A stretch of DNA of 64,000 nt from Hymenopus coronatus (lineage: Eukaryota; Arthropoda; Insecta; Mantodea; Hymenopodidae). Made by a program: the position numbers and the translations under genes. The notes below the pieces were generated by a model, which was given only the letters and a program-made list of their open reading frames with translations, was not told the origin of the DNA and did no database searches. Shown here in pieces: positions 1 through 11,156 of the stretch (the stretch's first letter is position 1; each line of letters opens with the position of its first letter). The DNA lies in contig CM060895.1 in the NCBI GenBank assembly GCA_030762935.1, forward strand, positions 74,941,001-75,005,000, in the 5' to 3' direction.

Positions 1-48
1 ATACAAGGATTTTCAATAAAATCACCCCCTCCCCAACTAACCGTTTAT
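1..48 (-). repeat. Rep-A fragment cut by the window edge
   Basis: It matches the internal block with TTTTCAA..AAATC..CCCCAACTA and abuts the hairpin end of the next copy at 49. Confidence 0.5.
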
Positions 49-851
49 AGTTTCTCTAGCTCCGTGAGTACAATGTACATAGTAGTCATAAAAGAGATTG
101 TATTCCTACCAAAAAATTCTATGTTCAGAGGTCCCCTAAGTATGAAAAAAACATTTTTAGAAAAAGGCCCGTGTGTGTGTCTGTCTGTGGATAGCATAGC
201 TCAAAAACGAAAAGTCTTCCAAGCATGCGACACGAAGATTTTCAAGAAAATCTACAAACTATCCTTTACATGGAAGGATAGTTTGACTTTCTTAAATATG
301 GCTCTAATATACGGTTTTTAATCAAAATCGTTAAAGCTATTTACATTCCAAATAAAATGTATATCTTGATTTTTCTGGGAATAGCGTCTGAAGACCTCTT
401 CATTCTGGTTGAATTTTTCGCAATTTCGCATAACTCGTAAATCGTAAGGAATAGACAAAAACTAATACACAAAAAACTTAATCTCCTCAAAACACACAAT
501 TTATGTCCTTTACATTTTTACTGTGGAGGTAACTGTTTCTGAGATATTCCTTGTTATTAGTTTCAAATTTGAAATACTTGTATCTTTTCTCAGACAGGAA
601 GTGTCCGTTTTTCTTTTGCGCTACTCCTGGCCAAGCAAAGAAGCAATTTGCAATGACAATGGCATAACGACAACGTTTAAAACATTTGACTATCCCTTTA
701 GACTAGTGTATTCCTTTAGTTCCCTTTTACTAAAGAACTACGTAATAAGAACAGTCTACTAATGCTAGTATGGGAAGAAAGAAGCAGAATCTTTTGGAAG
801 TAGTTTGTAGGACAACTAGAGAAAGTCATATGAATGTGACGCATCAGATTT
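49..851 (-). repeat. Rep-A copy, near complete
   Basis: It starts with a degraded hairpin (TTTCTCTAGCTCCGTGAG), has the TG block at 172-188 and CTCAAAAACGAAAAG, and ends GAGAAAGTCATATGAATG..CATCAGATTTTT. It is joined directly to the next copy. Confidence 0.75.
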
Positions 852-1645
852 TTACTTTCTCTATACGTACTATGTATACTCCACCAAAAAATTCGATACC
901 GAAATTTTATCGGAAATATATGTTTTAGCGTCCCCTGAATCCAAAAGAAAAGTATTTTCAGAAAAAGGTCCGTGTGTGCGTGTGTGTGTCAGTGTGTCCG
1001 GGTGTCTGTGAACACGATAACTCAAAAACGAAAAGTCGGTAAAGTACCAAACTTGGTATTTAAGTTTATTATCATCCAGGGATGCAACACGAAACTTTTG
1101 AGAAAAATTCCCCAACCCCAATCTACCCTTTACATGGAACGTTTTTCGAAATTTTTGACTTTTTAAAAAATGGCTCTAACGATTTTGATTAAAATGTTGT
1201 ATATTAAAGGTATTTACATGTCAAATAAAATGTATATTTTGAATTTTCTGGGAATAGCCTCTAAAGACTACTTTATTCTGGGTCAATTTTACGGAATTTT
1301 GAATAACTGCTAAACCGTAAGAGATGGACAAAAGGTTACCACACAAAAAATGTAGAACACGTTAAAACACACAATTTATGTTATGTACAATTTTTTCATG
1401 GAGTTCATCGTTTTGGAGATATTTTTTGTTTTTGGTTTCTGCCATGAAAAACTTTTGACTTTCACTTCAACCTATGGTGCTCATTATTTCGCTTCTGCTT
1501 AGAAGGATGTAAGTAATAAGACTAGTTCTGCTATTTTTTTCTGATTAGCATAAAGTAAATAGTAATATAAGCTTTTTAAGAATAATTTGTTGCAGAGATG
1601 TAGAGAACGTCATGTGAATGGTACACATCAGATTTTTTTAATTGT
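852..1645 (-). repeat. Rep-A copy, near complete, tandem with the previous
   Basis: The hairpin end ACTTTCTCTATACGTACTAT begins within the T-run that ends the previous copy. The far end is TAGAGAACGTCATGTGAATGG..CATCAG. Confidence 0.8.
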
Positions 1646-1719
1646 ATCATTTATGTAGTCCCCTATATTTGCTATGGTCATATATCAACTTAAGCTTATT
1701 GCCTTTAGGTTAATATCTC

Positions 1720-1862
1720 TAAATCATTAACACACGTATATTCACTCTCACAGACTCTGTGGGGAATAATTCTGATTAAAGAGGTATCTTCCGCCCCAGC
1801 CAAAAATCGAAGCAAGGAACTCCGGATGAGAAGTCTTCTTACTCACCACTTGACTACGGGAA
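1720..1862 (-). mobile_element. tRNA-derived SINE fragment, minus strand
   Basis: The minus strand carries GACTTCTCATCCGGAG, a decayed B box and ATCAGAATTATTCCCC, again the family at 25363. It lies between Rep-A copies; the rest of 1646-2358 shows nothing recognisable. Confidence 0.55.
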
Positions 1863-2358
1863 GAAAAGAAAAAATTATAAACATTGGTTATATTTATCAA
1901 ATTTCTCTACCTACTGTTCTAAAGTTATACTTAACAAACCCGTGTCTTTTGTCTGCTTCATGTTAATCAATATAAAAGTTTGCAGATATGGTTTCATGAA
2001 ACAGTTTATTGTGAGCACAAGATGAATAATACAGCAACAGTAAAATCTTTTAAAAAAATTGTTTTAATATTCTACAATTTTTGCATGATATTTATTTACT
2101 GGTTTTGAAATTCCATAACTTTTCTTTGAACGGCATCACGACATATAAGTGAATGGCGACTTAGCACTTAAAAATTATTTATCGCGACGTTTCGAACATT
2201 CAGACCAATAATAACAAATAACTCGAAATGGCTAATGTTCAAACTTTTGTCATACATCTTTAAAAAAAAAAAAAAAAATCTTGAAGATACCTTCAAAACA
2301 TTACGGTTTTCCGGTTACACAAAATTGATCCATTATTTCTAAATTTTATAAAAAAAAA

Positions 2359-3194
2359 CTGATGTGTTCCATTCACATGACTTTCTCTACATCTCTGCCG
2401 CACATTATTTTAAAAAGCTTATGCTTATTTTTATTCCATGCTAATCGAAAAAATTAGCAGAAATAGCCTTATTTACTTGCTTCCATGCAAGTAGAAGGGA
2501 AATAAGGCAGTAGTATAAGCTAAAGTATTAGTCAAAGATCCTTTGTTTGTATGGACAGGAATTGGTAAATTCCAGTATGAGAAAAGTATATATTTTTTAA
2601 AGCTGAAACAAATAACAAGGAATATCTCAAAAACTATCCACTCCACTAAAAAAGTATATGATATAAGTTTTGTGTTTTAACGTGATCTACATTTTCTGTT
2701 TATGAAGCTTTTGTCTACCTCTTACGGTTTGCCAGTCGTAAAACATTCTGTAAAATTCATCCAGAATAAAGTAGTTTTCAGAGCCTATTCCCAAAAAATT
2801 CAAGATATAAGTTTTATTTGTCTGGTAAATATCTTTATTATACGATATTTTAATCAAAATCTTAGAGCCATTTTTCAGAAAATCAAAATTTTCGAAAATA
2901 TTTTCACGTAAAGGGTAGTTGGAAGTGGGGGGATCTTCTTTTAAATCTTCGTATCGCATACTTGGAAGATGCGGTTTTTTGGCTTTAGAGCTATGCTGTC
3001 CACCCACACGCACACGCACACACAGATACATTCACGCACGCAAACACACCGGAACTTTATCCAAAATTACTTTTTTTTGGATTCAGGAGGACCCAAAGCA
3101 TGTATTTTCGGTAAAATCTCGGTATCGAATTTTTGGTGCATTTCAATACCTTCTCTATACACTATGTACATAATACGTGTAGAGAAAATAAAAA
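2359..3194 (+). repeat. Rep-A copy, complete (836 bp)
   Basis: This is a reference copy: CTGATGTGTTCCATTCACATG then ACTTTCTCTAC at the start, a CA-rich block at 3005-3050, and TTCTCTATACACTATGTACATAATACGTGTAGAGAAAATAAAAA at the end in pieces. No open frame is shared between copies. Confidence 0.85.
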
Positions 3195-3215
3195 TATTTA
3201 AATTCTTCTTTTTAA

Positions 3216-3450
3216 AGTGTAGGAGAATTTTCTTGAAAATCTTCCTTAGAAAGTGAAGTTTATTTATAAATGTTTTCATATTTATCGGATATTCCTTTCG
3301 AGTATGCTGTTCAAAATTGCACAAAGAAATCCTTTATTTAAAGACGAATGTTTATTATTTCAGGGGCTTAGGTAAGATTCGATATCCAATTTTTGGATGG
3401 ACTACAATACTTCCTCTTCCTGTTATACGTAGACGATAAACTAAAAAAAA
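3216..3450 (+). repeat. Rep-A unit lacking its CTGATG end
   Basis: It has an internal block near GAATTTTCTTGAAAATCTTCC and a degraded hairpin end near 3405-3445. It follows a complete copy in the same direction. Confidence 0.5.
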
Positions 3451-4285
3451 TAGTGTGTCCCATCCACATGACTTTCTCTACATCTCTACAATAAATTATT
3501 GTTAAAAAGCATATTCTTCTATCCACTTTATGTTAATCGATAAAAATATTAGCAGAAAAGTTTTACTACTTTCTTCCTTGTAAGTAGAAGGGAAATTAGG
3601 TAAAGCCACAGGCTAGAGCGATAGTAAAATATTTTAAAAGCTGGTTGTTATGTGATTGTGAAATCCTGGACATACCGAAGAATTTCAAATTCCCGCATGA
3701 GAAATGTATACGTATTTTAAAATTGAAATCAATAACAAGGATTATCTCAAAAACGGTCAACTTTAGGAAAAAAATGTATTTAAGATGTGTGTTTTAACGA
3801 ACTCTATATGTTTTGTTAAATACGTTTTTGTCTATCTCTTAAAGTTTATCAGTTATACAAAATTCCGTAAAATTCATCCAGAATAAGAATGTCTTCAGTG
3901 GCTATTCCCAGAAAATTCAAGATATACATTTTTTCATGTAAATATTTGAATATGGGTCATTTTAATCAAAATCATTACAGCCATTTTTGAGAAAATCAAC
4001 ATTTTCGACGATTTTTCTAAATAAAGGGTAATTGTTGTTGGGGGAATTTTCTTGAAAGTCTTCGCGTCGTATCTTTAGAAGATACTGAGCCTAAATACCA
4101 AGTTTGGTATTTAACGGACTTTTCGTTTTTGAGCTATGCTGCCCACACACACACACACACATACACACATACATACACGCACACGGACATTTTTCCAAAA
4201 ATTCCTTTTTTGGATTTAGGGATCTTAAAACATGTATTTCCGGTGAAATCTCGGTATCGAATTTTTGAGTGCATTCTCAATGAAA
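3451..4285 (+). repeat. Rep-A copy lacking the hairpin
   Basis: It starts TAGTGTGTCCCATCCACATG, has a CA microsatellite at 4143-4185, and stops after GGTATCGAATTTTTGAGTGC; the terminal hairpin is missing. Confidence 0.8.
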
Positions 4286-4605
4286 AGCTTCTACCTCTTT
4301 TTTTTTTTACAGTTTCTCTGTTGTACGTCATTAAGAATGTAGATGGTTTCACAGTTTATTCAACATAGAGAGTACATTTATCATCCCAGTATCAGAAGCG
4401 TAGCAACTGTTTCAAGTGGTAGATTTAACGAAACGAAAATCGAAAGAATACTTTGCACATGTGCATCACACAATATTTTATACGGTAGTACAAAATTAAA
4501 ATAAAATAAGTATTAGAAAGGAGTTACCATTTTCACGGACATGTACACAGCTATTATTCTATTACTTATGTGGCATACGTGTTTAAACATTGGAAATAAT
4601 TGAAT

Positions 4606-4854
4606 TAAGCCTGCCTGGGTAGTGTGGTGGTAGCGTGTCTGCCTCACATTCAAAAGATCGTAAGTTCGAATCTTGCTTAGGGTGAATTACCTGGATAAGG
4701 TTTTTATTCGGGGTTTTCCCTTATCCTGAGAAGACGAATGTCGAGTAACTTTAAACTCCATGGATCCCGAGATCATTTGAGCATCATTTCACCAATTTCA
4801 TTCATCGTCCGATATAACCAAGCAGGTTAAAGGACGTTAAATTGAAAAAAAAAA
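4606..4854 (+). mobile_element. tRNA-derived SINE with poly-A tail
   Basis: It has an A-box-like TGGTGGTAGCGTG, a B box AAGTTCGAATCTT, and a body with TTATCCTGAGAAGACGAATGT. It ends in an A-run at about 4845-4854. The acceptor stem does not pair, so it is a SINE head and not a tRNA gene. Confidence 0.7.
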
Positions 4855-5224
4855 TGACTAAAGATGGCAATTGCAATTTTACAGTTTAAGAGCATTTCCT
4901 TTACTTCTTTCAATAAACATTAAATACTTAAAAAAATATATGACATATTTAGAAGATTTTGTAACATTCAGATACAGTTCAGCAAAAATAGATAAAGCAG
5001 AAACTTACTATATGTGATTTGTAAAGTTACAACTTGCTGTTTTTACATTTAGGTGTTACAAAACCTCACTTTACGCACTGAAAAGTTTTTTCGATTAGGA
5101 ATTTTACAAATACGCAAATAAACATATGTATTTCCCAGTGGAAAATTTACTGAAGTTTAATTATTTTAGATTTGGGTAATATGTAGTCGAATGCAGTACT
5201 TAACATTGCGTAAGCTGTAGAGAT

Positions 5225-5950
5225 GTGTTGTGTTCTAAAGACTTTCTCTACTCAATTGTTCTACAAACCCTGCTTATGAATGCTTATTATTTTAGATTCT
5301 TTTTTGATAACAGAAATACATTTTTATTGTAAAATTTTACATTTAGTTTAAGCTATGCATAAAAAGAATACCGCGAAAAAACAAAACACTTGAAAAAGTA
5401 TAAAATAAAAGCATTTGAAAATTCATACCAATAACAAGAAACAACTCGAACATTTTTAAAGCCACAAAAATGTTATTTGACATACATCTTGAGCTTTAAT
5501 GTGGTCGATATTATTTTTGTAATAAGATTATATTTCACTGTTACTGTTTACCAGCCATATAAAAGTCTGCATGAAGAGCCTTCACAGGCTATTCCCAGAA
5601 AACTCAATATATACATTTTATTTTTCGTAAATATATTTAATATACCTAAAATTGTTAGACCCGTTTTTGAGAAAATAAAAAATTTCAAAATTGTTTCCAT
5701 ATAAAGAAGAGTTTGGTAAAGGTGAATTTTCTTGAAAATCTTCATGTCACACCTTGGAAGATGTTGAACTTAAACACCAAAATTGGTATTTAATCGATTT
5801 TTTGTTTTTGAACAATGCTATCGCACATATAAGCATCTTTTTTAAAAATGGTACTTAAATCAAGAGGCCTCAAAACAGGCATTTTCGGTGAATAATCGAT
5901 ATCGAAATATAGGATGGAATACAATACCTAATTCCTACTTCTAGGAAGGT
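5225..5950 (+). repeat. Rep-A copy, diverged
   Basis: GACTTTCTCTAC near 5251, GCTATTCCCAGAAAACTC near 5590 and AAATTGGTATTT near 5780 identify it. The CA block is nearly lost and the hairpin end is eroded. Confidence 0.65.
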
Positions 5951-6101
5951 GGTGGAGAAAGGAGTAATTAAATAATCTCGAGAGAAAATCTATGTAAGCA
6001 GGATCTAAAGGACACAAGTGACGTTAGGAATTCAACAGTCTGGAAGGTCTGTACTGGAAGCAAGGCAGCGCTCCAAGGATCCAGGAGCGCACGACGCCAT
6101 G

Positions 6102-6185
6102 TGGTCAGCGTCCCGGACAACTCGGCGCCGTCGTGCTGACACGCCAGGCGCCTCTCAAGAGGACGCAAATAGGACAAGAAGAAAT
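6102..6185 (+). CDS. Candidate first coding exon opposite the minus-strand exon
   Basis: ATG in a fair context (GACGCCATGTGG) at about 6099-6105 opens 28-29 codons of Arg-rich sequence (MWSASRTTRRRRADTPGA..). It ends exactly at AAT|GTAAGT (donor GT at 6186). The frame is also open further upstream, to about 6018. The protein is not recognised. Because the same GC-rich block also supports a minus-strand exon, only one of the two may be real, or the block may be a divergent gene start. Confidence 0.2.
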
Positions 6186-6198
6186 GTAAGTCACTTAC

Positions 6199-6434
6199 CT
6201 TACGGAAGACGTAGGCGGTCAGCTGATCAACGTGATGGAGCTGATGGAGCGATGATATGAGGTGAACCAACTGCTCGTCGCCATCTTGAAGAGCGTACTG
6301 CTCTCCAACGTGGGAACTGTGTAAGAGGGGGTTGTATTGATTTCCCTCTCGCTGTAGGAGGGTGGTTACCAAGGGCAACTGGGGGATGAGCTGCCTCTCA
6401 ACAATCGCATCACTCAGCGGCGGGAACCTCCACA
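6199..6434 (-). CDS. Candidate coding exon in a GC-rich island
   Basis: On the minus strand an open frame of about 78 codons runs from a T-rich acceptor region (AG at 6436-6435, or a second AG at 6429-6428) to a consensus donor CCGTAAG|GTAAGT at 6199/6198. It encodes a hydrophilic, His- and Leu-rich segment ending DQLTAYVFRK. GC content and codon-like composition differ sharply from the flanking Rep-A repeats. I do not recognise the protein. It could be an internal exon of an unknown gene, a gene fragment, or a non-coding GC island. Confidence 0.3.
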
Positions 6435-6616
6435 CTTTTCACAAAAATAAACAAAACAAAACAAACGAAAACAATGGCATGTTTCTAAAACTGTAATTTA
6501 AACTACAATACGCTGTAAGTACAATGCCTGTCAAAAACATATGAACATCATAGGAGTAAAGAGATAGATATCTGTGTTTAGAGTGCAAGAAAAATACTCT
6601 TCTGTATTAAAAATTG

Positions 6617-6938
6617 CTGATGTGCTACATTCACATAACTTTTTCTACGCATTCATCAATAAACTGCTCTTACAAAATCCCATTATTCCACCTGCTAAGC
6701 ATTAATCTAGACAGATATTTGTAGAAATTGTATTTATTACATATTTATATTTAGTTACAATAACAATAGAGGAATGCTACGCTTAAGAGTTGTCAAACTT
6801 TTAAGACCAGGTCGTTAAGTCCTTAAAATGCCATTCTCTTTGCATGACCATTAGAAAAAAAACGAAGGTCTTCCCATTTAAGAAAAATATACAATTGGAA
6901 AATTGAAACCACTAACAAGGAAATCTCAGAAATTGTTA
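6617..6938 (+). repeat. Rep-A CTGATG-end fragment
   Basis: It begins CTGATGTGCTACATTCACAT and breaks off after ACAAGGAAATCTCAG, 10 bases before the next copy starts. Confidence 0.65.
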
Positions 6939-6948
6939 TTTAAAAAAT

Positions 6949-7826
6949 CTGATGTGTACCATTCATACGACTTTCTCTATATCCCTGCAACAAATTATTC
7001 TTAAAAAACTTATATTTCTATTTACTTTATGCTAATCAAAAAAAATTAGCAGAAATAGCCTTATTACTTGCTTCCTTGTAAGTAGAAGCGAAATAAGGGA
7101 CTACCATAGGTTAAAGTGATAGTCAAAAGCAGGTTGCTATGTCAATGAAGTTCCTTTGTTTTTATGGATCGGAGTTGACAAGTTCCTGTATGAGAAAAAT
7201 ATTAATTTTTCATAGCAGAAACCAAAAATAAGGAATGTCTCAAAAACGACAAACTCCACGAAAAAAATGTATATAACATAAATTGTGTGTTTTAACGTGC
7301 TCTACATTTTTTGTGTAGTAAGTTTTTGTCCATCTCTTACGGTTTAGCAGTTATTCAAAATTCCGTAAAATGTATCCACAATAAACCACCCTGCAAAGGC
7401 TATTCCTAGAAAATTCAAGATAAACATTTTATTTGTCAGGTAAATATGTTTAATATACAAAATTTTAATCAAAATCGTTAGAGCCATTTTTGAGAAAATA
7501 AAAAATTTCGAAACAAGTTCCATGTAAAGGGTAGTTGGGGGTGGGGGGATTTTCTCAAAATCTTCGTGTCGCATCCCTGGAAGATACTAATCTTAAATAC
7601 CAAGTTTGGTATTTTACCGACTTTTCGTTTTTGAGCTATCGTGTTCACAGACACACGGACACACACACACACACACACACACGGACCTTTTTGTGAAAAT
7701 GCTTTTTTTGGATATTGGGGACCCTAAAACATATATTTCCGGTGAAATCTCGGTATCGAATTTATGGGTGGAGTGCAATACCTTCTCTATACACTATGTA
7801 CATAGTGCGTATAGAGAAAGTAAAAA
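6949..7826 (+). repeat. Rep-A copy, complete (878 bp)
   Basis: The CTGATG end, a perfect CA run at 7661-7682 and the hairpin TCTATACACTATGTACATAG with GTATAGAGAAAGTAAAAA are all present. Confidence 0.85.
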
Positions 7827-7859
7827 AGAGTCTTAGCCATAAAATTGAGTGCTTTAATG

Positions 7860-8365
7860 AAACTTCACTTCTTTGTTTTGGTAAGATTTTCTCTATCTTT
7901 TACGGTTTACCAGTTATACAAAAGCCATTCCGAATGAAGAGGACTTTAGAGGCTATTCCCATAAAATTTAGAACATACATTCTATTTCTAGCAAGAATAT
8001 CCTAGATAAACCGTACTTGACTAAACATTTATAGCCATTTTTAGAACATCAAAGTATTCTAAAAATGTTCTTCTAAATGGTAGATTGTGATGGAGGATTC
8101 TCTGCAAAATTTTATGATTGCGTCCTTGAAAGATGAACTTAAATGCCAAGTTTGGTATGTCACCGATTTTTCCCTTATATTGTTATGCTTCACACACAGA
8201 GGCTCTTTTTCTCGTACATACACTCCCGGAATTTTTGCTAAAATTCTGTTTGTTCGAAGTCCTAAAATGATGTATTTTCGGTGAAATCTCCGTGTTGTAT
8301 TTTGGAGTGCAATATTTTCTTTATCTACTATGTACATTGTACAGGATAGAGTATTAGATAAATTT
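7860..8365 (+). repeat. Rep-A unit lacking its CTGATG end
   Basis: It starts in the interior (TTTACGGTTTACCAG at about 7900), contains TGCCAAGTTTGGTATG, and ends with a decayed hairpin. It follows the complete copy at 6949. Confidence 0.65.
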
Positions 8366-8514
8366 ATCTATGAAATAATGGATATGAATTGTTTTAAATG
8401 TGTAAACAAATAATAAAGATTTGGAATATAGGACCTGATTTAAAGAATTGAGTGTCAGGGTTTGATATTGCAGATTTTTATTTTAATTTTATGTACGTGC
8501 TTTTGTGACTGTAG

Positions 8515-8566
8515 TTAGCTGCAGAATAAGTAGAGAAAGTCATGCGAATGTTGAACATCATATTTT
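8515..8566 (-). repeat. Rep-A CTGATG-end scrap
   Basis: GTAGAGAAAGTCATGCGAATG followed by AACATCATATTTT is the terminal 50 bases only. Confidence 0.5.
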
Positions 8567-8901
8567 GGGGGATATGAAGTATTTGCCTAAAATTTTCGGT
8601 TCAGGCTATTAATTTTGAGTCGTAAATTCTCCGTCTGTGTCTCTGTCTGTCGCGCACACAGCGAATCTAAAACTTAAATAAACAAGTTCCATTTTCATTC
8701 ATTAATAAACAGTTCAAATGAATAGTTTTAGTAGGATAGAAATAAAAAGTTGAAGATGCAGTACCTTAAGTTAGAGATATTTTAAAAGGGCTCCTGTCTA
8801 AAAAATATTTTTGTCGTGTATAACTCTAACATCGAAATCTTTCAGTGAAGTACCGTACATTCTCTGCGTACAAGAAGCGTTTGAAAAAAGAAAATAAGAA
8901 T

Positions 8902-9735
8902 CTGATGTGTTCCATTCACATGACTTTCTCTATCTCTTCGCAATAATTATTGTAAAAAAGCCTATGCTTCTATTTACTTCATGTTAATCGGGGGACAAAA
9001 TAGCAGAAATAGTCTTATTACTTGCTTCCATGCAAGTAGAAGAGAAATAAAGGAGTATCCTAGCTTAAAGTGATGTCAAAAGCTGGATGCTATGTGACTG
9101 AAGTGTCTTTGTTTGTATGGACAGGACTTGACAAATTCCTGAATGAGAGAAGTATACATTTTTTAAAGCTGAAACCAAAAACAAGGAATATCTAAAAAAC
9201 GATCAACTCCACGAAAAAAAATGTATATAACATAAATTTGTATGTTTTAATGTGCTCTACATTTTTTGTGGGGTAAGTTTTTGTATATCTCTTACGGTTT
9301 AGCAGTTATGCAGAATTCCGTAAAATTCATCCAGAATAAAGCAGTCTTCAGAGGCTATTCCCAGAAAATTCGAGATATACATTTTATTTGACGGGTAAAT
9401 ATCTTCAATATACGAGATTTTAATCAAAATCGTTGGTGCAATTTTCGATCTATTTCCATGTTAAGGGTAGTTGGGGGGTGGGGGGATTTTCTTGAAAATC
9501 TTCGTGTCGTATCCTTGGAAGATATTGGTATTTAACGAACTTTTCGTTTTTGAACTATGTTGTCCACAGACACACACTCGCGGACACACACGAATCTTAT
9601 TCCATTTTTTTTTTTTTTTGATTCAGGGCGACCCAAAACATATATTTCCGTTGAAATCTCGGTATCGAATTTTTGGGTGGAATTCAATACCTTCTGTGTA
9701 CACTATGTGCATAGTTCGTGTAGAGAAAGTAAAAA
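8902..9735 (+). repeat. Rep-A copy, complete (834 bp)
   Basis: It has both ends, the TTGGGGGGTGGGGGGATTTT block near 9468, a short CA block at 9568-9590 and GTGTAGAGAAAGTAAAAA at the end. Confidence 0.85.
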
Positions 9736-9832
9736 TGTGAATATCCTAGCTTAAGCCCTCGCATAGGTGAAAACTGACGAAAGTCCATTAAAAATAATTG
9801 GTTTTAATTTGATGACCATTATTTTGTGAACA

Positions 9833-10125
9833 AAGCGAGGTGACGCTGTGATAATGTGTAAGTCTCGTATTTATGAGGTCGTGGGTTTGATCCCCGTCAA
9901 CCGTACACTTGGTTATGCCATTTCATTATCTTTTGGCCGCGCTAAGGCGGCCCGGATTCGATTCCGGGCAACAGGATTTGACAAAGCGCCGCAGAGGCGA
10001 GTTTTATCCGGGTTCCCCCGCCACCTCATTCCAGTGGTGCTCCATCTTCTTTCCATGCATCATCTGCACCCTCGACTACGGTACTAGATGTAGCTAAAGC
10101 AGGCGTTAAACACTATAAAAAGGTA
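9833..10125 (+). mobile_element. SINE with two tRNA-like heads
   Basis: A first head ends in the B box GGGTTTGATCCCC (about 9885-9900). A second has GGATTCGATTCC inside a perfect GCCCGG/CCGGGC stem (about 9949-9970). The body (GCGCCGCAGAGGCGAGTTTT, then the poly-A-type end GCGTTAAACACTATAAAAAG) is the same family as 20888-21097. The dimeric head may be one SINE inserted into another. Confidence 0.65.
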
Positions 10126-11156
10126 TATGTGCCTTGGGTTCGAGGTTTATGGGAGTGTGTGTGTATGACAGTGCTGGCAGGTGGCGTGTGGATGCATGCC
10201 TTTGTGAATACTGTTCTCGGCATTGTGGCACTGTTGTGGTTGCTGTCCTTGCGGGGGCTGAGACAGTTACCTTGCTGTCATCCGGTACCCGTGTTGTTGG
10301 CTGCAGGCTCCTGGTGCCGAGATTAAAAACTAACAAGCAAATAGTTTGGGATTTCCGCGTGACTCACTGGCCTCTCTCTACTCGACCTGTTGTCACCTGT
10401 ATTTGCCTCACTGTCCTTTCTCCCTGGGAAATAGATCAAAATGATCGCGGTGTTCGCCGTTGATGAATGTAATATATTTGTTTTATTCTTTGCAATACCT
10501 GTAAATCCTGGATACGAACTCTTGATTGCAGAAATGTGGGGGTTTTACGTCATTTTCTGACAAATTTTCACTATTTTTATCTTTTGGGTAATTTATTTTA
10601 AAATTTAAGGCTTTTTTACATTTTTTAATTTTATTGTTAATTTTATAGTTAATTGAGTCATTCTGACATTTTTACACATCTTAAAAATACGTGTTTGTTT
10701 CGTGAATATGGAAACAAATTATATACTTGCCATGGCTACCAGTAGCTGTACGCACAATATATTGCATCATTCCTGCTTAGGTGTCAGTAAGTTGAGATGG
10801 ACTTCGGTTGGATTGCATAACATCAAACCGAGAACGGGGAAGCACCTAAATCTCTTTGTGTGAGCATGTTCTTTTCGCGTCGTATTTGACTGTTTCCTGG
10901 AACCAATAGATTTCTTGTTGTAAGAGTGTTTTTTTGTAACTTTATGTTATATACTTGCCTAGCATACTGTTTAAGAAACATCGTTAGTGAGTTTGGGAAG
11001 GAAGCTTCTTTCAACAAATGATTATGTATTATGGTTATGGCTATAAACTTTGTGAGGTTAGGAAAGCGGCTGAGAAAAGATTTACAGGGCAACAGTATAC
11101 AGCCGCGGAAAACATATGTATGCGGTGGAAAATGTCGAAAAAAAGGGGAAAATGAT
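10126..11156. other. Unassigned stretch, first third GC-rich
   Basis: 10126-10470 is GC-rich relative to its surroundings, with TGGCAC/CTGTTG-rich words and short frames on both strands, but no frame looks like a protein. 10470-11156 is AT-rich and shows nothing recognisable. Confidence 0.3.

Noticed and set aside
4611..4690. tRNA gene
   Set aside because: A and B boxes are present, but the acceptor stem does not pair and a SINE body with poly-A follows. The same applies to the other tRNA-like heads in the window.
9471..9754. Similar peptides recurring in many places (FVFELC..THTHTH.., RYRIFG..PSLYTMY)
   Set aside because: They are translations of the same non-coding Rep-A DNA. The frames are broken at different points, appear on both strands and follow nucleotide conservation, not protein conservation.
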